Assembly: GCA_947624325.1 (NCBI GenBank)
Contig: CANQJT010000003.1
Span: 124,001-188,000, forward strand
DNA from: Candidatus Gastranaerophilales bacterium
GTDB taxonomy: Bacteria > Cyanobacteriota > Vampirovibrionia > Gastranaerophilales > Gastranaerophilaceae
DNA length: 64,000 nt
Direction: 5' to 3'
The translations under genes were made by a program, and so were the position numbers. Shown piece by piece: positions 8,678 to 17,320 of this stretch. Position 1 is the stretch's first letter; each line of letters opens with the position of its first letter. The notes below the pieces were generated by a model. It saw nothing but the letters and a program-made list of their open reading frames with translations, had not been told where the DNA came from and did not search any database.

Positions 8678-9843
8678 CAAAAGAATTATCAAAAAAAATA
8701 ACAACAATAAAACCATCCGGAATCAGAAAGTTTTTTGATTTAGTCAGTGAAAGGGAAGATGTAATTTCATTAGGTGTTGGAGAACCCGATTTTGAAACTC
8801 CTTGGCATATTCGTGATGAAGGAATATATGCACTGGAAAAGGGCAGAACTTTTTATACTTCTAATGCCGGACTTAAAAGTTTAAGAGTTGAAATATCAAA
8901 TTATATTAAAAGAACTCAAAACATAAACTACATTCCTGATAAAGAGATAATTGTCACTGTTGGCGGTTCTGAAGCTATTGATATTGGTATAAGAGCTCTT
9001 GTAAATGATGGTGATGAAGTTATTATTCCTCAGCCTTCTTATGTTTCTTATGAGCCTTGTACTATTATGGCAAATGCCAAACCGGTTATTATAAATTTAA
9101 GTTCCGAAAATGAATTTAAATTAACTCCTGATGAACTTGAAAAAGCAATTACGGAAAAAACAAAAGTTTTAATACTCCCCTATCCTAATAACCCTACAGG
9201 TGCAATAATGGAACGGGATGATTTAGAAAAAATTGCCGCAATAATTAAAAAACATGATATTTATGTTATATCTGATGAAATTTATTCAGAGTTAACATAT
9301 AAAGGAAAACATACCTCTATAGCATCAATAGCAGGCATGAAAGAACGAACGATACTAATTAACGGATTTTCAAAATCTTATGCAATGACAGGCTGGCGAT
9401 TAGGATATGCTTGTGCTCCTGATGAAATAATTAAACAAATGATGAAAATACATCAATTTTCAATAATGTGTGCCCCTTCAACAAGTCAGTATGCAGCTGT
9501 CGAAGCTTTAAAAAACGGTGATGAAGATGTTAAAATGATGAGGCAGTCTTATAATCAAAGAAGAAGATTTTTAATTGACTCATTTAAAAAAATGAACATC
9601 CCTTGTTTTGAACCCTTTGGGGCTTTCTATGTTTTTCCCTGCATTAAAGAATTCGGACTTTCAAGCGAGGAATTTGCAACTAAGTTTCTGGAAGAGCAAA
9701 ATGTTGCCGCAATCCCAGGAAATGCTTTCGGCGAAAGCGGTGAAGGATATTTAAGAATATCTTATGCATATTCATTAGATAATCTTAAAAAGGCGATGGA
9801 TAGGTTAAATAAATTTGTTGCTGATTTGAGAAATAATAAATAA
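8674..9843 (+). CDS. class I/II PLP-dependent aminotransferase
   Basis: This 389-residue fold-type I aminotransferase shows the SLGVGEPDFETP start, the PYPNNPTGA segment, the DEIYSEL Asp-Tyr pair that contacts PLP, and the Schiff-base lysine in FSKSYAMTGWRLGY. The most likely activity is aspartate, alanine or aromatic transamination, and the exact substrate is not readable. The start codon is GTG, fused to the TGA of the Lrp gene (4-base overlap), which implies translational coupling. The 3' end overlaps cdsA by 39 bases on the opposite strand. Confidence 0.93.
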   Translation: MTKELSKKITTIKPSGIRKFFDLVSEREDVISLGVGEPDFETPWHIRDEGIYALEKGRTFYTSNAGLKSLRVEISNYIKRTQNINYIPDKEIIVTVGGSEAIDIGIRALVNDGDEVIIPQPSYVSYEPCTIMANAKPVIINLSSENEFKLTPDELEKAITEKTKVLILPYPNNPTGAIMERDDLEKIAAIIKKHDIYVISDEIYSELTYKGKHTSIASIAGMKERTILINGFSKSYAMTGWRLGYACAPDEIIKQMMKIHQFSIMCAPSTSQYAAVEALKNGDEDVKMMRQSYNQRRRFLIDSFKKMNIPCFEPFGAFYVFPCIKEFGLSSEEFATKFLEEQNVAAIPGNAFGESGEGYLRISYAYSLDNLKKAMDRLNKFVADLRNNK

Positions 9844-10635
9844 ATAATAATAAGCAGCAGGTGCTGAAAATATAAATGCATCCATTCTGTCAAGTATTCC
9901 GCCGTATTCTAAAAATAAATTTCCGCTGTGTTTTATTCCCAAATCTCTTTTAAATGTTGATATCGTTAAATCACCAAATTGAGAAAATATTGAAATTGTA
10001 ATTCCAAGTCCCAGACAAGAAAGTATATTTAATTCCAGAAATTTCGTTAATAATAAACAGATTAAACAGGTGGATATTAAATTGGATATACAGCCTGCAA
10101 GTGTTTTATTGGGACTTATTTCAGGTGCTATATAAATTTTATTTTTAAATTTCGGGCCAACTATCGATGCTGAATAATCTCCCGATAATACGGCAAAAAA
10201 GTAAATTAGTATCAAATACCAGCTGTGATTTTCCTCAAAAAAATATGTCAGTTTTATAATGTATAATCCGCAAAATATGAGTAAAAATCCTGCTATAGTT
10301 GTAAAGGAGGTCATCAAATAAGGTTTTTTATTTTTTATTACCGTTAAGGCAAACGTTAAAATAATCCCCATTAATAATATAGGAGTTATAAAATAATGAA
10401 AATTAATATTATTATAAAAAGTAAATATATATGCACATAATATTCCTGTTAACTCAGGTAAAATTTTATGAGGGTATATTTCTTTAACTTTAAACATGTT
10501 TCTGTATTCATTCATTGCGATAATTATAAAAAATACAGATGTTATAAATAATATAATTTTTGAATAATAAAATGATGCCAAAATTATTATAAAAAGTATA
10601 AACCCCAAAGGATATCTTATAAATTTTAAATTCAT
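9805..10635 (-). CDS. cdsA: phosphatidate cytidylyltransferase
   Basis: CdsA makes CDP-diacylglycerol from phosphatidate and CTP in the cytoplasmic membrane, the branch point for phospholipid synthesis. The 276-residue protein has about eight membrane segments and the C-terminal CdsA signature: PNKTLAG, then FGDLTISTFKRDLGIKHSGN and YGGILDRMD. Two positions differ from the usual signature (KD to KH, HGG to YGG), so it is a divergent member. No ribosome-binding site is visible. It stands alone, with its 3' end overlapping the aminotransferase. Confidence 0.9.
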   Translation of the reverse strand: MNLKFIRYPLGFILFIIILASFYYSKIILFITSVFFIIIAMNEYRNMFKVKEIYPHKILPELTGILCAYIFTFYNNINFHYFITPILLMGIILTFALTVIKNKKPYLMTSFTTIAGFLLIFCGLYIIKLTYFFEENHSWYLILIYFFAVLSGDYSASIVGPKFKNKIYIAPEISPNKTLAGCISNLISTCLICLLLTKFLELNILSCLGLGITISIFSQFGDLTISTFKRDLGIKHSGNLFLEYGGILDRMDAFIFSAPAAYYYLFIISQISNKFI

Positions 10636-10698
10636 ATTTTATTTATCTTTATAATGTAATATACTAATTGTATCATAATACTTAAAATTATTATAACT

Positions 10699-12141
10699 AT
10701 GAAAAAAATAATGCTTATATACCCTCCGGGTGAAATATATCAAAGAGGAGAAGACAGGTGTCAAATAAATGTTAATTCATCTGTTGCTAATAACCTTAGA
10801 GCATGCAATGACTTGGGATATATATCTTCAATTCTAAAAAATGAAGGATATGAAATATTTTTGAAGGATTATTCAGTTCATAAGTATACCAATATTGATT
10901 TTGAAGACGATTTAAAAAAAGAAAATCCCGATGTGGTTTTTATTAGTATTACTAACGGAAGTATCTTTAACGATATAAAAACTGCTGAAAAAATAAAAGA
11001 AATTAAAAATGATTCGGTAATAATATTTAAAGGTGCTTTATTCTTTAATCCGGAACCTGATTTATTTGATGAACTTGATTTATCTGTGGTTGACTACCTT
11101 ATCGGCGGAGAAGTTGAATTTATAATTAAACCGCTTTTAAATGCTCATTTTAACGATAAAACCCAATTGGCTTCAATTCAGGGAATATGTTATAAAAATG
11201 AAGGCTGCTGGCAGGTTAATAGGCAGATGACATTTAATGATAATTTGGATTCAATCCCTTTCCCTGACAGAGAATTAATGGAAAATGAATTATATATAAA
11301 CCCTGCAACGAATAGACCAATGGCAACGATTTCAACATCAAGAGGATGCCCTTCCTCTTGTATATATTGTGTTTCGCCTATAATATCAGGGAAAAAAGTC
11401 AGATTTCGTTCGGTAAATTCCGTTTATGACGAAATATCAGAGTGCGTAAATAAATATAAAATTTATGATTTCTTTTTTAAATCAGATACTTTTACAATTA
11501 ATAAAGAATGGGTGATTTCACTTTGTGATTTAATTATAAATTCCCCGTTAAAAGGAAAAATTAACTGGGTTGCAAATTCAAGAGTTAACACTATTGATGA
11601 GGAAATGCTTGAAAAAATGAAAAAAGCAGGCTGCAGTGTTATCGCTCTGGGGTTGGAATCCGGCAGTGACGATTCACTTAAACAAATGAAAAAAGGAACA
11701 ACCGTTGAACAGAATATCAAAGCGGTTAATTTAATTAAAAAGTTTGGTTTAAAAATTTTCGGATTTTATTTAATTGGTTTCCCTTGGGAAACAAAAGAAC
11801 ATTTAAATAAAACAAAAGAATTAATTTTTAAATTAAATACCGACTTTATAGAATTATCAATTGCCGCCCCTTTTAAAGGCAGTGAACTTTATAATATGGT
11901 TCTGTCTTCTTCAAACAAAAATGACCTTATCTTGGGTAAAGATTCTTTTAAAAATGTTACTATGGGAACAAATTTTGTTTCAAGAGCTGAACTTGAAAAA
12001 TTCAGAAAAGATGTCATATTAAAATACCACTTAAGATTATCTTATATTTTGAAAAAAATATTTAATAAAGATTTAACCTTAGCATTGTTTTTAAATTATA
12101 TTAAATACGGTTTAAGACTTTTAAAAAATGTAATATCCTAA
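10699..12141 (+). CDS. B12-binding-type radical SAM protein
   Basis: The 480-residue protein has an N-terminal Rossmann-like domain of the cobalamin-binding radical SAM class (residues 1-150, starting IMLIYPPGE) followed by a radical SAM core with Cys217, Cys221 and Cys224 in the CxxxCxxC motif. The DxHxxG cobalamin-ligating motif is not visible, as is common in this class. Functions in the family range from methyl transfer to lipid and hopanoid chemistry, and none can be chosen. It is divergent from cdsA and overlaps the next convergent radical SAM gene by 4 bases. Confidence 0.88.
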   Translation: MKKIMLIYPPGEIYQRGEDRCQINVNSSVANNLRACNDLGYISSILKNEGYEIFLKDYSVHKYTNIDFEDDLKKENPDVVFISITNGSIFNDIKTAEKIKEIKNDSVIIFKGALFFNPEPDLFDELDLSVVDYLIGGEVEFIIKPLLNAHFNDKTQLASIQGICYKNEGCWQVNRQMTFNDNLDSIPFPDRELMENELYINPATNRPMATISTSRGCPSSCIYCVSPIISGKKVRFRSVNSVYDEISECVNKYKIYDFFFKSDTFTINKEWVISLCDLIINSPLKGKINWVANSRVNTIDEEMLEKMKKAGCSVIALGLESGSDDSLKQMKKGTTVEQNIKAVNLIKKFGLKIFGFYLIGFPWETKEHLNKTKELIFKLNTDFIELSIAAPFKGSELYNMVLSSSNKNDLILGKDSFKNVTMGTNFVSRAELEKFRKDVILKYHLRLSYILKKIFNKDLTLALFLNYIKYGLRLLKNVIS

Positions 12142-13226
12142 ATTTTAGGGTATGCATCACAGCATATTTGACAAGCATTTAGAATTTTATATTTTTTCAT
12201 CAGTTTTCTAAATTCTTTAGGCTTTTCACTGTTTAAAACTTCCTGAATATTTTTGCCTCTTACATTTCCGATTTTATAAGAAATACAAGGATAAATGTCA
12301 CCATCAGGTGTAATAAATATTGTAGAAAAAGCATGATTACACGGGCGATAAATTTCATTAACGGGAGTATTGCCGAGTTTAAAGAATTTTAAAATTTTAT
12401 CTAATTGACCTGTCGGTTTAAATTTTGGTGCCCATCTGAGTTTTGTGTTGGCATTTTTTGCCAGACTTTCAAGTTCTTTATACATTTCTATAAAATGTTC
12501 TTCATCAAAATACATTTCAAGCGGATATTCCTCTTTATAAAATTCTTCCCCGAATACTTCTGCTTGTTCTGAATTCTGTCTTAAGAAATTATTTCTTTTT
12601 AAAGATAATGATAAAAATTCACAGTTTAATCTGATTGCTTCTTTGTATATTTTAGGAATATCATCAAGATTATTTTCTAAAACAACTGTTTTAATATCAA
12701 CAAGCGGTTTTATTTTTTTATTTTTTTCTTTTATTTCTTTTAATAATTCAAGATTTGTAATAACATTATCCCATAATCCTTGCCGATTTCTTATTTCATC
12801 GTGATGTGATTTATATCCGTCAAGTGATACGGATAAGAGTAAAGTGTTATAATTATAGATTTTATTAATCGCTTCTGCATTTAAAAGGGTTCCGTTTGTA
12901 ACCATACTTACTTTACCCATAGTCTGCTTAGATGCTTTTTCCAATATTTCAAAAAAATCATCTCTTAACATAACTTCCCCTGCAACAAGAGAAATAAAAG
13001 AATAAAAAGGAACCTGTTCAATTATTTTAAACCATTCTTCAGTTGTCATTTCATCTCTTTTTCTATTTTTGTTAATAAAACAAAAACTGCAGTTGAGGTT
13101 GCATCTGTATGTGGGTTCCATAAAATACCTAACCGGCGGAAGCATATAACCTGTCGGATTATAATATGATAAATATGCATAATATTTTCTTAATTTATCA
13201 AATAAAAAAGAACAATCTACTCTCAT
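12138..13226 (-). CDS. radical SAM protein with C-terminal SPASM domain
   Basis: The 362-residue protein has the radical SAM cluster Cys42, Cys46, Cys49 and a SPASM-type region near the C-terminus with Cys296, Cys314, Cys352, Cys355 and Cys356. SPASM proteins carry extra iron-sulfur clusters and often modify peptides or other enzymes. No precursor peptide gene was found beside it. It lies 14 bp after the MFS gene on the same strand and is probably the last gene of the etfB-etfA-MFS operon. Confidence 0.88.
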   Translation of the reverse strand: MRVDCSFLFDKLRKYYAYLSYYNPTGYMLPPVRYFMEPTYRCNLNCSFCFINKNRKRDEMTTEEWFKIIEQVPFYSFISLVAGEVMLRDDFFEILEKASKQTMGKVSMVTNGTLLNAEAINKIYNYNTLLLSVSLDGYKSHHDEIRNRQGLWDNVITNLELLKEIKEKNKKIKPLVDIKTVVLENNLDDIPKIYKEAIRLNCEFLSLSLKRNNFLRQNSEQAEVFGEEFYKEEYPLEMYFDEEHFIEMYKELESLAKNANTKLRWAPKFKPTGQLDKILKFFKLGNTPVNEIYRPCNHAFSTIFITPDGDIYPCISYKIGNVRGKNIQEVLNSEKPKEFRKLMKKYKILNACQICCDAYPKI

Positions 13227-13240
13227 CTTTTTCCAAACCC

Positions 13241-14638
13241 CTATTTTTCTTTAATTAAATTTGTTATAACGGCAGCAATGATTATTGTTACTGCGCCTAT
13301 AAAAAAGGCATATTCCCAGTGATAATTTAAACCGTTTCCTCCGTTAAAAGAACATTGATATATAAACCAAGCCAATAAAGTGCAGACCAAAATTTGAGGA
13401 CCTGCTATAAATATATTAAAGATGCCCATAACAGAACCTTCCGAGCCTTTTTTTATAAATTCTGAAAGCATAGCGAAAGGAAGTGCTAAAATACTTGCCC
13501 AGCCTATTCCTGCAACAGACATACATATTAATACGAATGACGGATTAGTTGATAATCCCATTCCTAAAAATGCAAAAGTTAATGTTATTAATGATATAAA
13601 ATGTACCTTCCTGTTTCCAAGTTTTGTAGATAATAAACCTATAGGTATTGAAACTAAAAAGCATATTAAATTTTGTATTGCAAAACAAATTGATGAAAAA
13701 TTAGTTGCCTGATTAATTGTATTAAGATATGAATTTTTTACATCTTCAGCAGCTGTAGTCAAATCGGGAACTCCATATATTGTGTGTATTGCATACTGAG
13801 TAAAAAATATATTTAAACTCATAATCCCAATCCAGGTAAATAATTGCATTATACATATTTTTCCGACTTCAGGCGATGATTTAAAGAAATCAATAACTTT
13901 TTTAATAAATGAAGGTTCATCATTTTTAATTTCTTTTTCTTTTACTTCTGCATATATTTTTTTAGATTTGTGTTCTTTAATAGTAATGCAAGTCCAAATC
14001 ATTGCTAAAGAGAATGCTAAAGCTGCCATAACAAATTGTGCATTAATACTCATCTGATAATGGAAAACATATTTTAAAAACGGAGCAGTTCCTGCCGCAA
14101 CAACAGAACCAAGCCCGATGGCAAAGCTTAAATATGCGTTAGCAAGTGAGTGTTGTTCAGGTGGAACTAAATCGGGAACTAAAGCTCTATAAGGACCTTG
14201 TGCGGCATTAACACAGGCATCTATAACCCATATCATAATAGCAGCAATAATTAATCCGCCAAATACGGGTTCGGGAATATGTAAAAGATTGGATAATTTT
14301 TGCGCAATAAGTGCTGAATTAGGGAATGCCCATAATGCCAAGCTGGCAAATATTGCTCCGGCAAACAGGTATGGTCTTCTTTTTCCGAATACAGTATGTG
14401 TTTTATCACTTAATTCGCCGATAATTGGTTGGACAAGCATCCCTGTAACTGGGCCTGCAAGCCAGATAAGGCCGAATAATAATGGTGAAGCTCCAAGATT
14501 TTCCGTAACAGGGCCTGACAGTATTATTCTCATCTGCCAAGCAAATTGAAGTCCGAAAAAACCTAAACAAAAATTAAGTAATTGTACGGTTGAAAATCTT
14601 TTTAATGCAATTTCATTATTGGTTGTTTCACTATTCAT
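13241..14638 (-). CDS. MFS transporter, sugar-type (GPH/SLC45-like)
   Basis: This 465-residue permease has 12 predicted membrane segments. The loop between helices 2 and 3 carries GELSDKTHTVFGKRRPY, typical of glycoside-pentoside-hexuronide and SLC45-type sugar carriers. A charged cytoplasmic loop (KSKKIYAEVKEKEIK) divides the two halves. It probably moves a sugar with protons or sodium, and the substrate is unknown. A GAGGAA ribosome-binding site lies before the ATG, which overlaps the end of etfA by 8 bases. The pairing with ETF genes is not explained by transport alone. Confidence 0.88.
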   Translation of the reverse strand: MNSETTNNEIALKRFSTVQLLNFCLGFFGLQFAWQMRIILSGPVTENLGASPLLFGLIWLAGPVTGMLVQPIIGELSDKTHTVFGKRRPYLFAGAIFASLALWAFPNSALIAQKLSNLLHIPEPVFGGLIIAAIMIWVIDACVNAAQGPYRALVPDLVPPEQHSLANAYLSFAIGLGSVVAAGTAPFLKYVFHYQMSINAQFVMAALAFSLAMIWTCITIKEHKSKKIYAEVKEKEIKNDEPSFIKKVIDFFKSSPEVGKICIMQLFTWIGIMSLNIFFTQYAIHTIYGVPDLTTAAEDVKNSYLNTINQATNFSSICFAIQNLICFLVSIPIGLLSTKLGNRKVHFISLITLTFAFLGMGLSTNPSFVLICMSVAGIGWASILALPFAMLSEFIKKGSEGSVMGIFNIFIAGPQILVCTLLAWFIYQCSFNGGNGLNYHWEYAFFIGAVTIIIAAVITNLIKEK

Positions 14639-15632
14639 CTTTTTCCTCTTTATCTAACTCTTTAATTAATTCCGGCAGGATATCAAATAAATCACCGACG
14701 ATTCCAATATCTGCACTTTTAAATATCGGTGCATTTTTATCTTTGTTTATAGCTATTATTGTACCGCTATTTTTAATTCCTGCAATATGTTGTGCTGCTC
14801 CTGATATACCGACTGCTATATATAATTTGGGCGCAACGGTTTTCCCTGTTTGCCCTATTTGTTGAGATTTTATTATATATCCATTTTCATATGCGGCTCT
14901 TGAACCTGCTACTGCAGCATTAAGTCGTTGTGCAAGTTCATATATTAGTGTAAACCCGTTATCTTTGCATGCCGCAGATCCGCCTGATACTATTATGTCT
15001 GCTGTATTTATATCTCTGGATGAAATATTCTTTTTTATAATATTTATAATTTTGGATTTATTTTCTATTTTATCAATATCTATCCAATCAAAAATGGCAT
15101 TTATATGATTTTCTGTTTTTACGGCTTTAAATGTATTTTGATGAACTGTTGCCATTTGCGGAAAAGTTTTACATAATATATCGGCAGTTAATTTTCCGCC
15201 AAAAGTGGGTCTTGTTGACAGCAATAAGCTGTTTTCAGCTATATCAAGATTTGTACAATCCGCTGTTAAACCTGTGTTTAATTTTATTGCGGTGTAAGGC
15301 ATAATTTCTCTGCCTTGATATGTTGCACCTGCAAGAATAATTCTTGGCGGATATTTTAGTGCAATTTGTGTAAAAATTTCACCGTAGTATTTTTTATCAT
15401 ATTGTTTTAATCTGTCATCGTTAATAATAATAACTTCATCTGCTCCGTATTCACCGAGTGTTTTTATAATTTCTTCGTAATTCATTCTCGGCCCTATTAC
15501 ACAGACCATTATTCTTTGATTCCAGATTTTTTCTTTTAATTCTCTTGATTTAGTCAGCAGTTCGGTAACAACAGGTGCTATGCTGCAGTTATCTTTTATT
15601 TCACCGTATATTAATATTCCGTTTGGTTCCAT
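14631..15632 (-). CDS. etfA: electron transfer flavoprotein, alpha subunit
   Basis: EtfA forms a heterodimer with EtfB and carries electrons from flavin dehydrogenases. The 333-residue protein has an N-terminal alpha/beta domain and the C-terminal FAD-binding domain, with GSRAAYENG, QIGQTGKTV, GISGAAQH and INKDKNAPIFKSADIG all matching the family. Its ATG shares one base with the stop codon of etfB (TAATG). No acyl-CoA dehydrogenase or ETF-quinone oxidoreductase gene is next to it, so the electron donor is elsewhere. Confidence 0.96.
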   Translation of the reverse strand: MEPNGILIYGEIKDNCSIAPVVTELLTKSRELKEKIWNQRIMVCVIGPRMNYEEIIKTLGEYGADEVIIINDDRLKQYDKKYYGEIFTQIALKYPPRIILAGATYQGREIMPYTAIKLNTGLTADCTNLDIAENSLLLSTRPTFGGKLTADILCKTFPQMATVHQNTFKAVKTENHINAIFDWIDIDKIENKSKIINIIKKNISSRDINTADIIVSGGSAACKDNGFTLIYELAQRLNAAVAGSRAAYENGYIIKSQQIGQTGKTVAPKLYIAVGISGAAQHIAGIKNSGTIIAINKDKNAPIFKSADIGIVGDLFDILPELIKELDKEEKDE

Positions 15633-16420
15633 TACTGCTTCCTGATTTCTTTTATTTTCTCTTTTATTATTTTTGCATAATCCTGATTATTTGTTTCAAG
15701 ATAATTGCAGTTTCTGTATTCATTGTTTTTAAAGACTTTTGAGACATAAGTCGGCGAGCCTTTTACTCCCGTTGAATCCTCAGGCAGGTTCAAATCGTAT
15801 AAGTTATATGATTTAATTAAATAATCTTTTGCCCTTATATAGCCTGAAATTCTTGGAGTCCTTGGTTTTACGCAATAATTATTAACCGCTGCCACAGCAG
15901 GCAGTATTGTTTTTGTTGTTATTTTTTCGGTTTCTGTTTCCGAATACGCGGTAATACAATTGTCGTCATTTACTTCTATTAAACCGTTAACATTTGATAT
16001 GTAGGGGTAATCTAATCTTGCGGCAGTTGAAACACTTGTTTGAGCAGTTTCTCCATCTATTGCAGACTGTCCGAATAAGATTAAATCAGTTTTAGGGAAT
16101 TTTTCGGTTATTGAGGCAGCAAGTACTTTTGAGGTCGCATTGGTATCAGAGCCTGCAAATTTAGAATCACATAATAAATATGCCTCATCAACTCCCATTG
16201 CAAGTGCTTCTTTTAATACTGCTTCTGCCTTGCTCGGACCCATCGTGACTGCCGTTACATGTGCATTATTACTTTCTTTTAGATTAAGAGCGGCTTCTAT
16301 TGCCTGCTTATCCAAAGGATTTAAAATACTTTCCATGTTAGTACGGTCAATATTATTATTTTCTGTCCACTTTACATCATCTGTGTCGGGGACTTGTTTT
16401 ATAAACACTGTAATATTCAA
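15632..16420 (-). CDS. etfB: electron transfer flavoprotein, beta subunit
   Basis: EtfB contributes the nucleotide-binding part of the ETF dimer. The 262 residues show the family features FIKQVPDTDDV at the N-terminus, NPLDKQAIEAAL, and FGQSAIDGETAQT, which contacts nucleotide in the partner dimer. The start codon is TTG at 16420, with AGGGG about 8 bases upstream. It opens a minus-strand operon etfB-etfA-MFS-radical SAM. Whether this ETF is bifurcating (a second FAD in EtfB) cannot be settled by eye. Confidence 0.95.
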   Translation of the reverse strand: MNITVFIKQVPDTDDVKWTENNNIDRTNMESILNPLDKQAIEAALNLKESNNAHVTAVTMGPSKAEAVLKEALAMGVDEAYLLCDSKFAGSDTNATSKVLAASITEKFPKTDLILFGQSAIDGETAQTSVSTAARLDYPYISNVNGLIEVNDDNCITAYSETETEKITTKTILPAVAAVNNYCVKPRTPRISGYIRAKDYLIKSYNLYDLNLPEDSTGVKGSPTYVSKVFKNNEYRNCNYLETNNQDYAKIIKEKIKEIRKQ

Positions 16421-16477
16421 TTAGTAACCCCTTTATAAGTTTTATTTTCCTATAAAATCAGATTTAGTGCAAATGAT

Positions 16478-17320
16478 TTACATATCAAGTGCAATATCAA
16501 GAGTCTTTGCTTTAGCTACAATAGCACTTGATGAAATAACATCAACACCTGTTTGGGCAATTTGTGAAATATTATCAATGGTTACATTTCCGCTTGCTTC
16601 AATTAAAGCTTTATTATTTATGAACTCGGCAGATTTTTTCATTGTCTCTATGTCCATATTATCAAGCATTATAATATCAGCACCTGATGCAGCAGCTTCT
16701 TTTACCTGCTCAAAAGTATCGCATTCCACTTCGATTTTATGAGTATGGGATAATTGTTTTTTTACTTTTTCAACGGCTTTTGTTATTGAGCCTGCAAATT
16801 GTATATGATTATCTTTTATCATTACGCAGTCGGAAAGGTTGAACCGGTGAAGCCTGGCACCGCCTGTCATTACGGCATACTTCTCAAACATTCTGAAAGC
16901 AGGGGTGGTCTTTCTTGTATCGGTTATTCTTGCTTTACAGTCCCCTATTGCCTGCTGATATTTATTTGTTTCCGTTGCAATTCCGCTTAATCTTTGAATG
17001 TAATTTAATGCGGTTCTTTCCCCTGTCAGGATGGCTCTTGCACTTCCGTGTATTACTGCAAGTGTGTCACCTTTTGATATTTTATCCCCGTCTTTAAAAT
17101 ATTTTTCTATTCTTATATCGTCTGATAGTATTTTAAAAACTCTTTCAACAATATCTATACCGCATAAAATACCTTCTTCTCTCGTATTTAATTTTGCAGT
17201 CATTGTTTCATCATTATCTACGATACAATCTGTTGTAATATCGCCAAATCCTATATCTTCCTTTAATGCGGTTTTTATGTGTTCATCTATAATGAAGTTG
17301 TGCAAAAATTGTGAGGACAT
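16478..17320 (-). CDS. nadC: nicotinate-nucleotide diphosphorylase (carboxylating)
   Basis: NadC turns quinolinate and PRPP into nicotinate mononucleotide, CO2 and pyrophosphate in de novo NAD synthesis. The 280-residue protein has the expected N-terminal EDIGFGDITTD motif, ERTALNYIQRLSGIAT, the TRKTTPAFR quinolinate-binding loop, and the C-terminal EVECDTFEQ and MLDNM strands of the barrel. It overlaps the end of nadB by 34 bases with its own ribosome-binding site (GAAAGG) inside nadB. nadA is not in the window. Confidence 0.97.
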   Translation of the reverse strand: MSSQFLHNFIIDEHIKTALKEDIGFGDITTDCIVDNDETMTAKLNTREEGILCGIDIVERVFKILSDDIRIEKYFKDGDKISKGDTLAVIHGSARAILTGERTALNYIQRLSGIATETNKYQQAIGDCKARITDTRKTTPAFRMFEKYAVMTGGARLHRFNLSDCVMIKDNHIQFAGSITKAVEKVKKQLSHTHKIEVECDTFEQVKEAAASGADIIMLDNMDIETMKKSAEFINNKALIEASGNVTIDNISQIAQTGVDVISSSAIVAKAKTLDIALDM

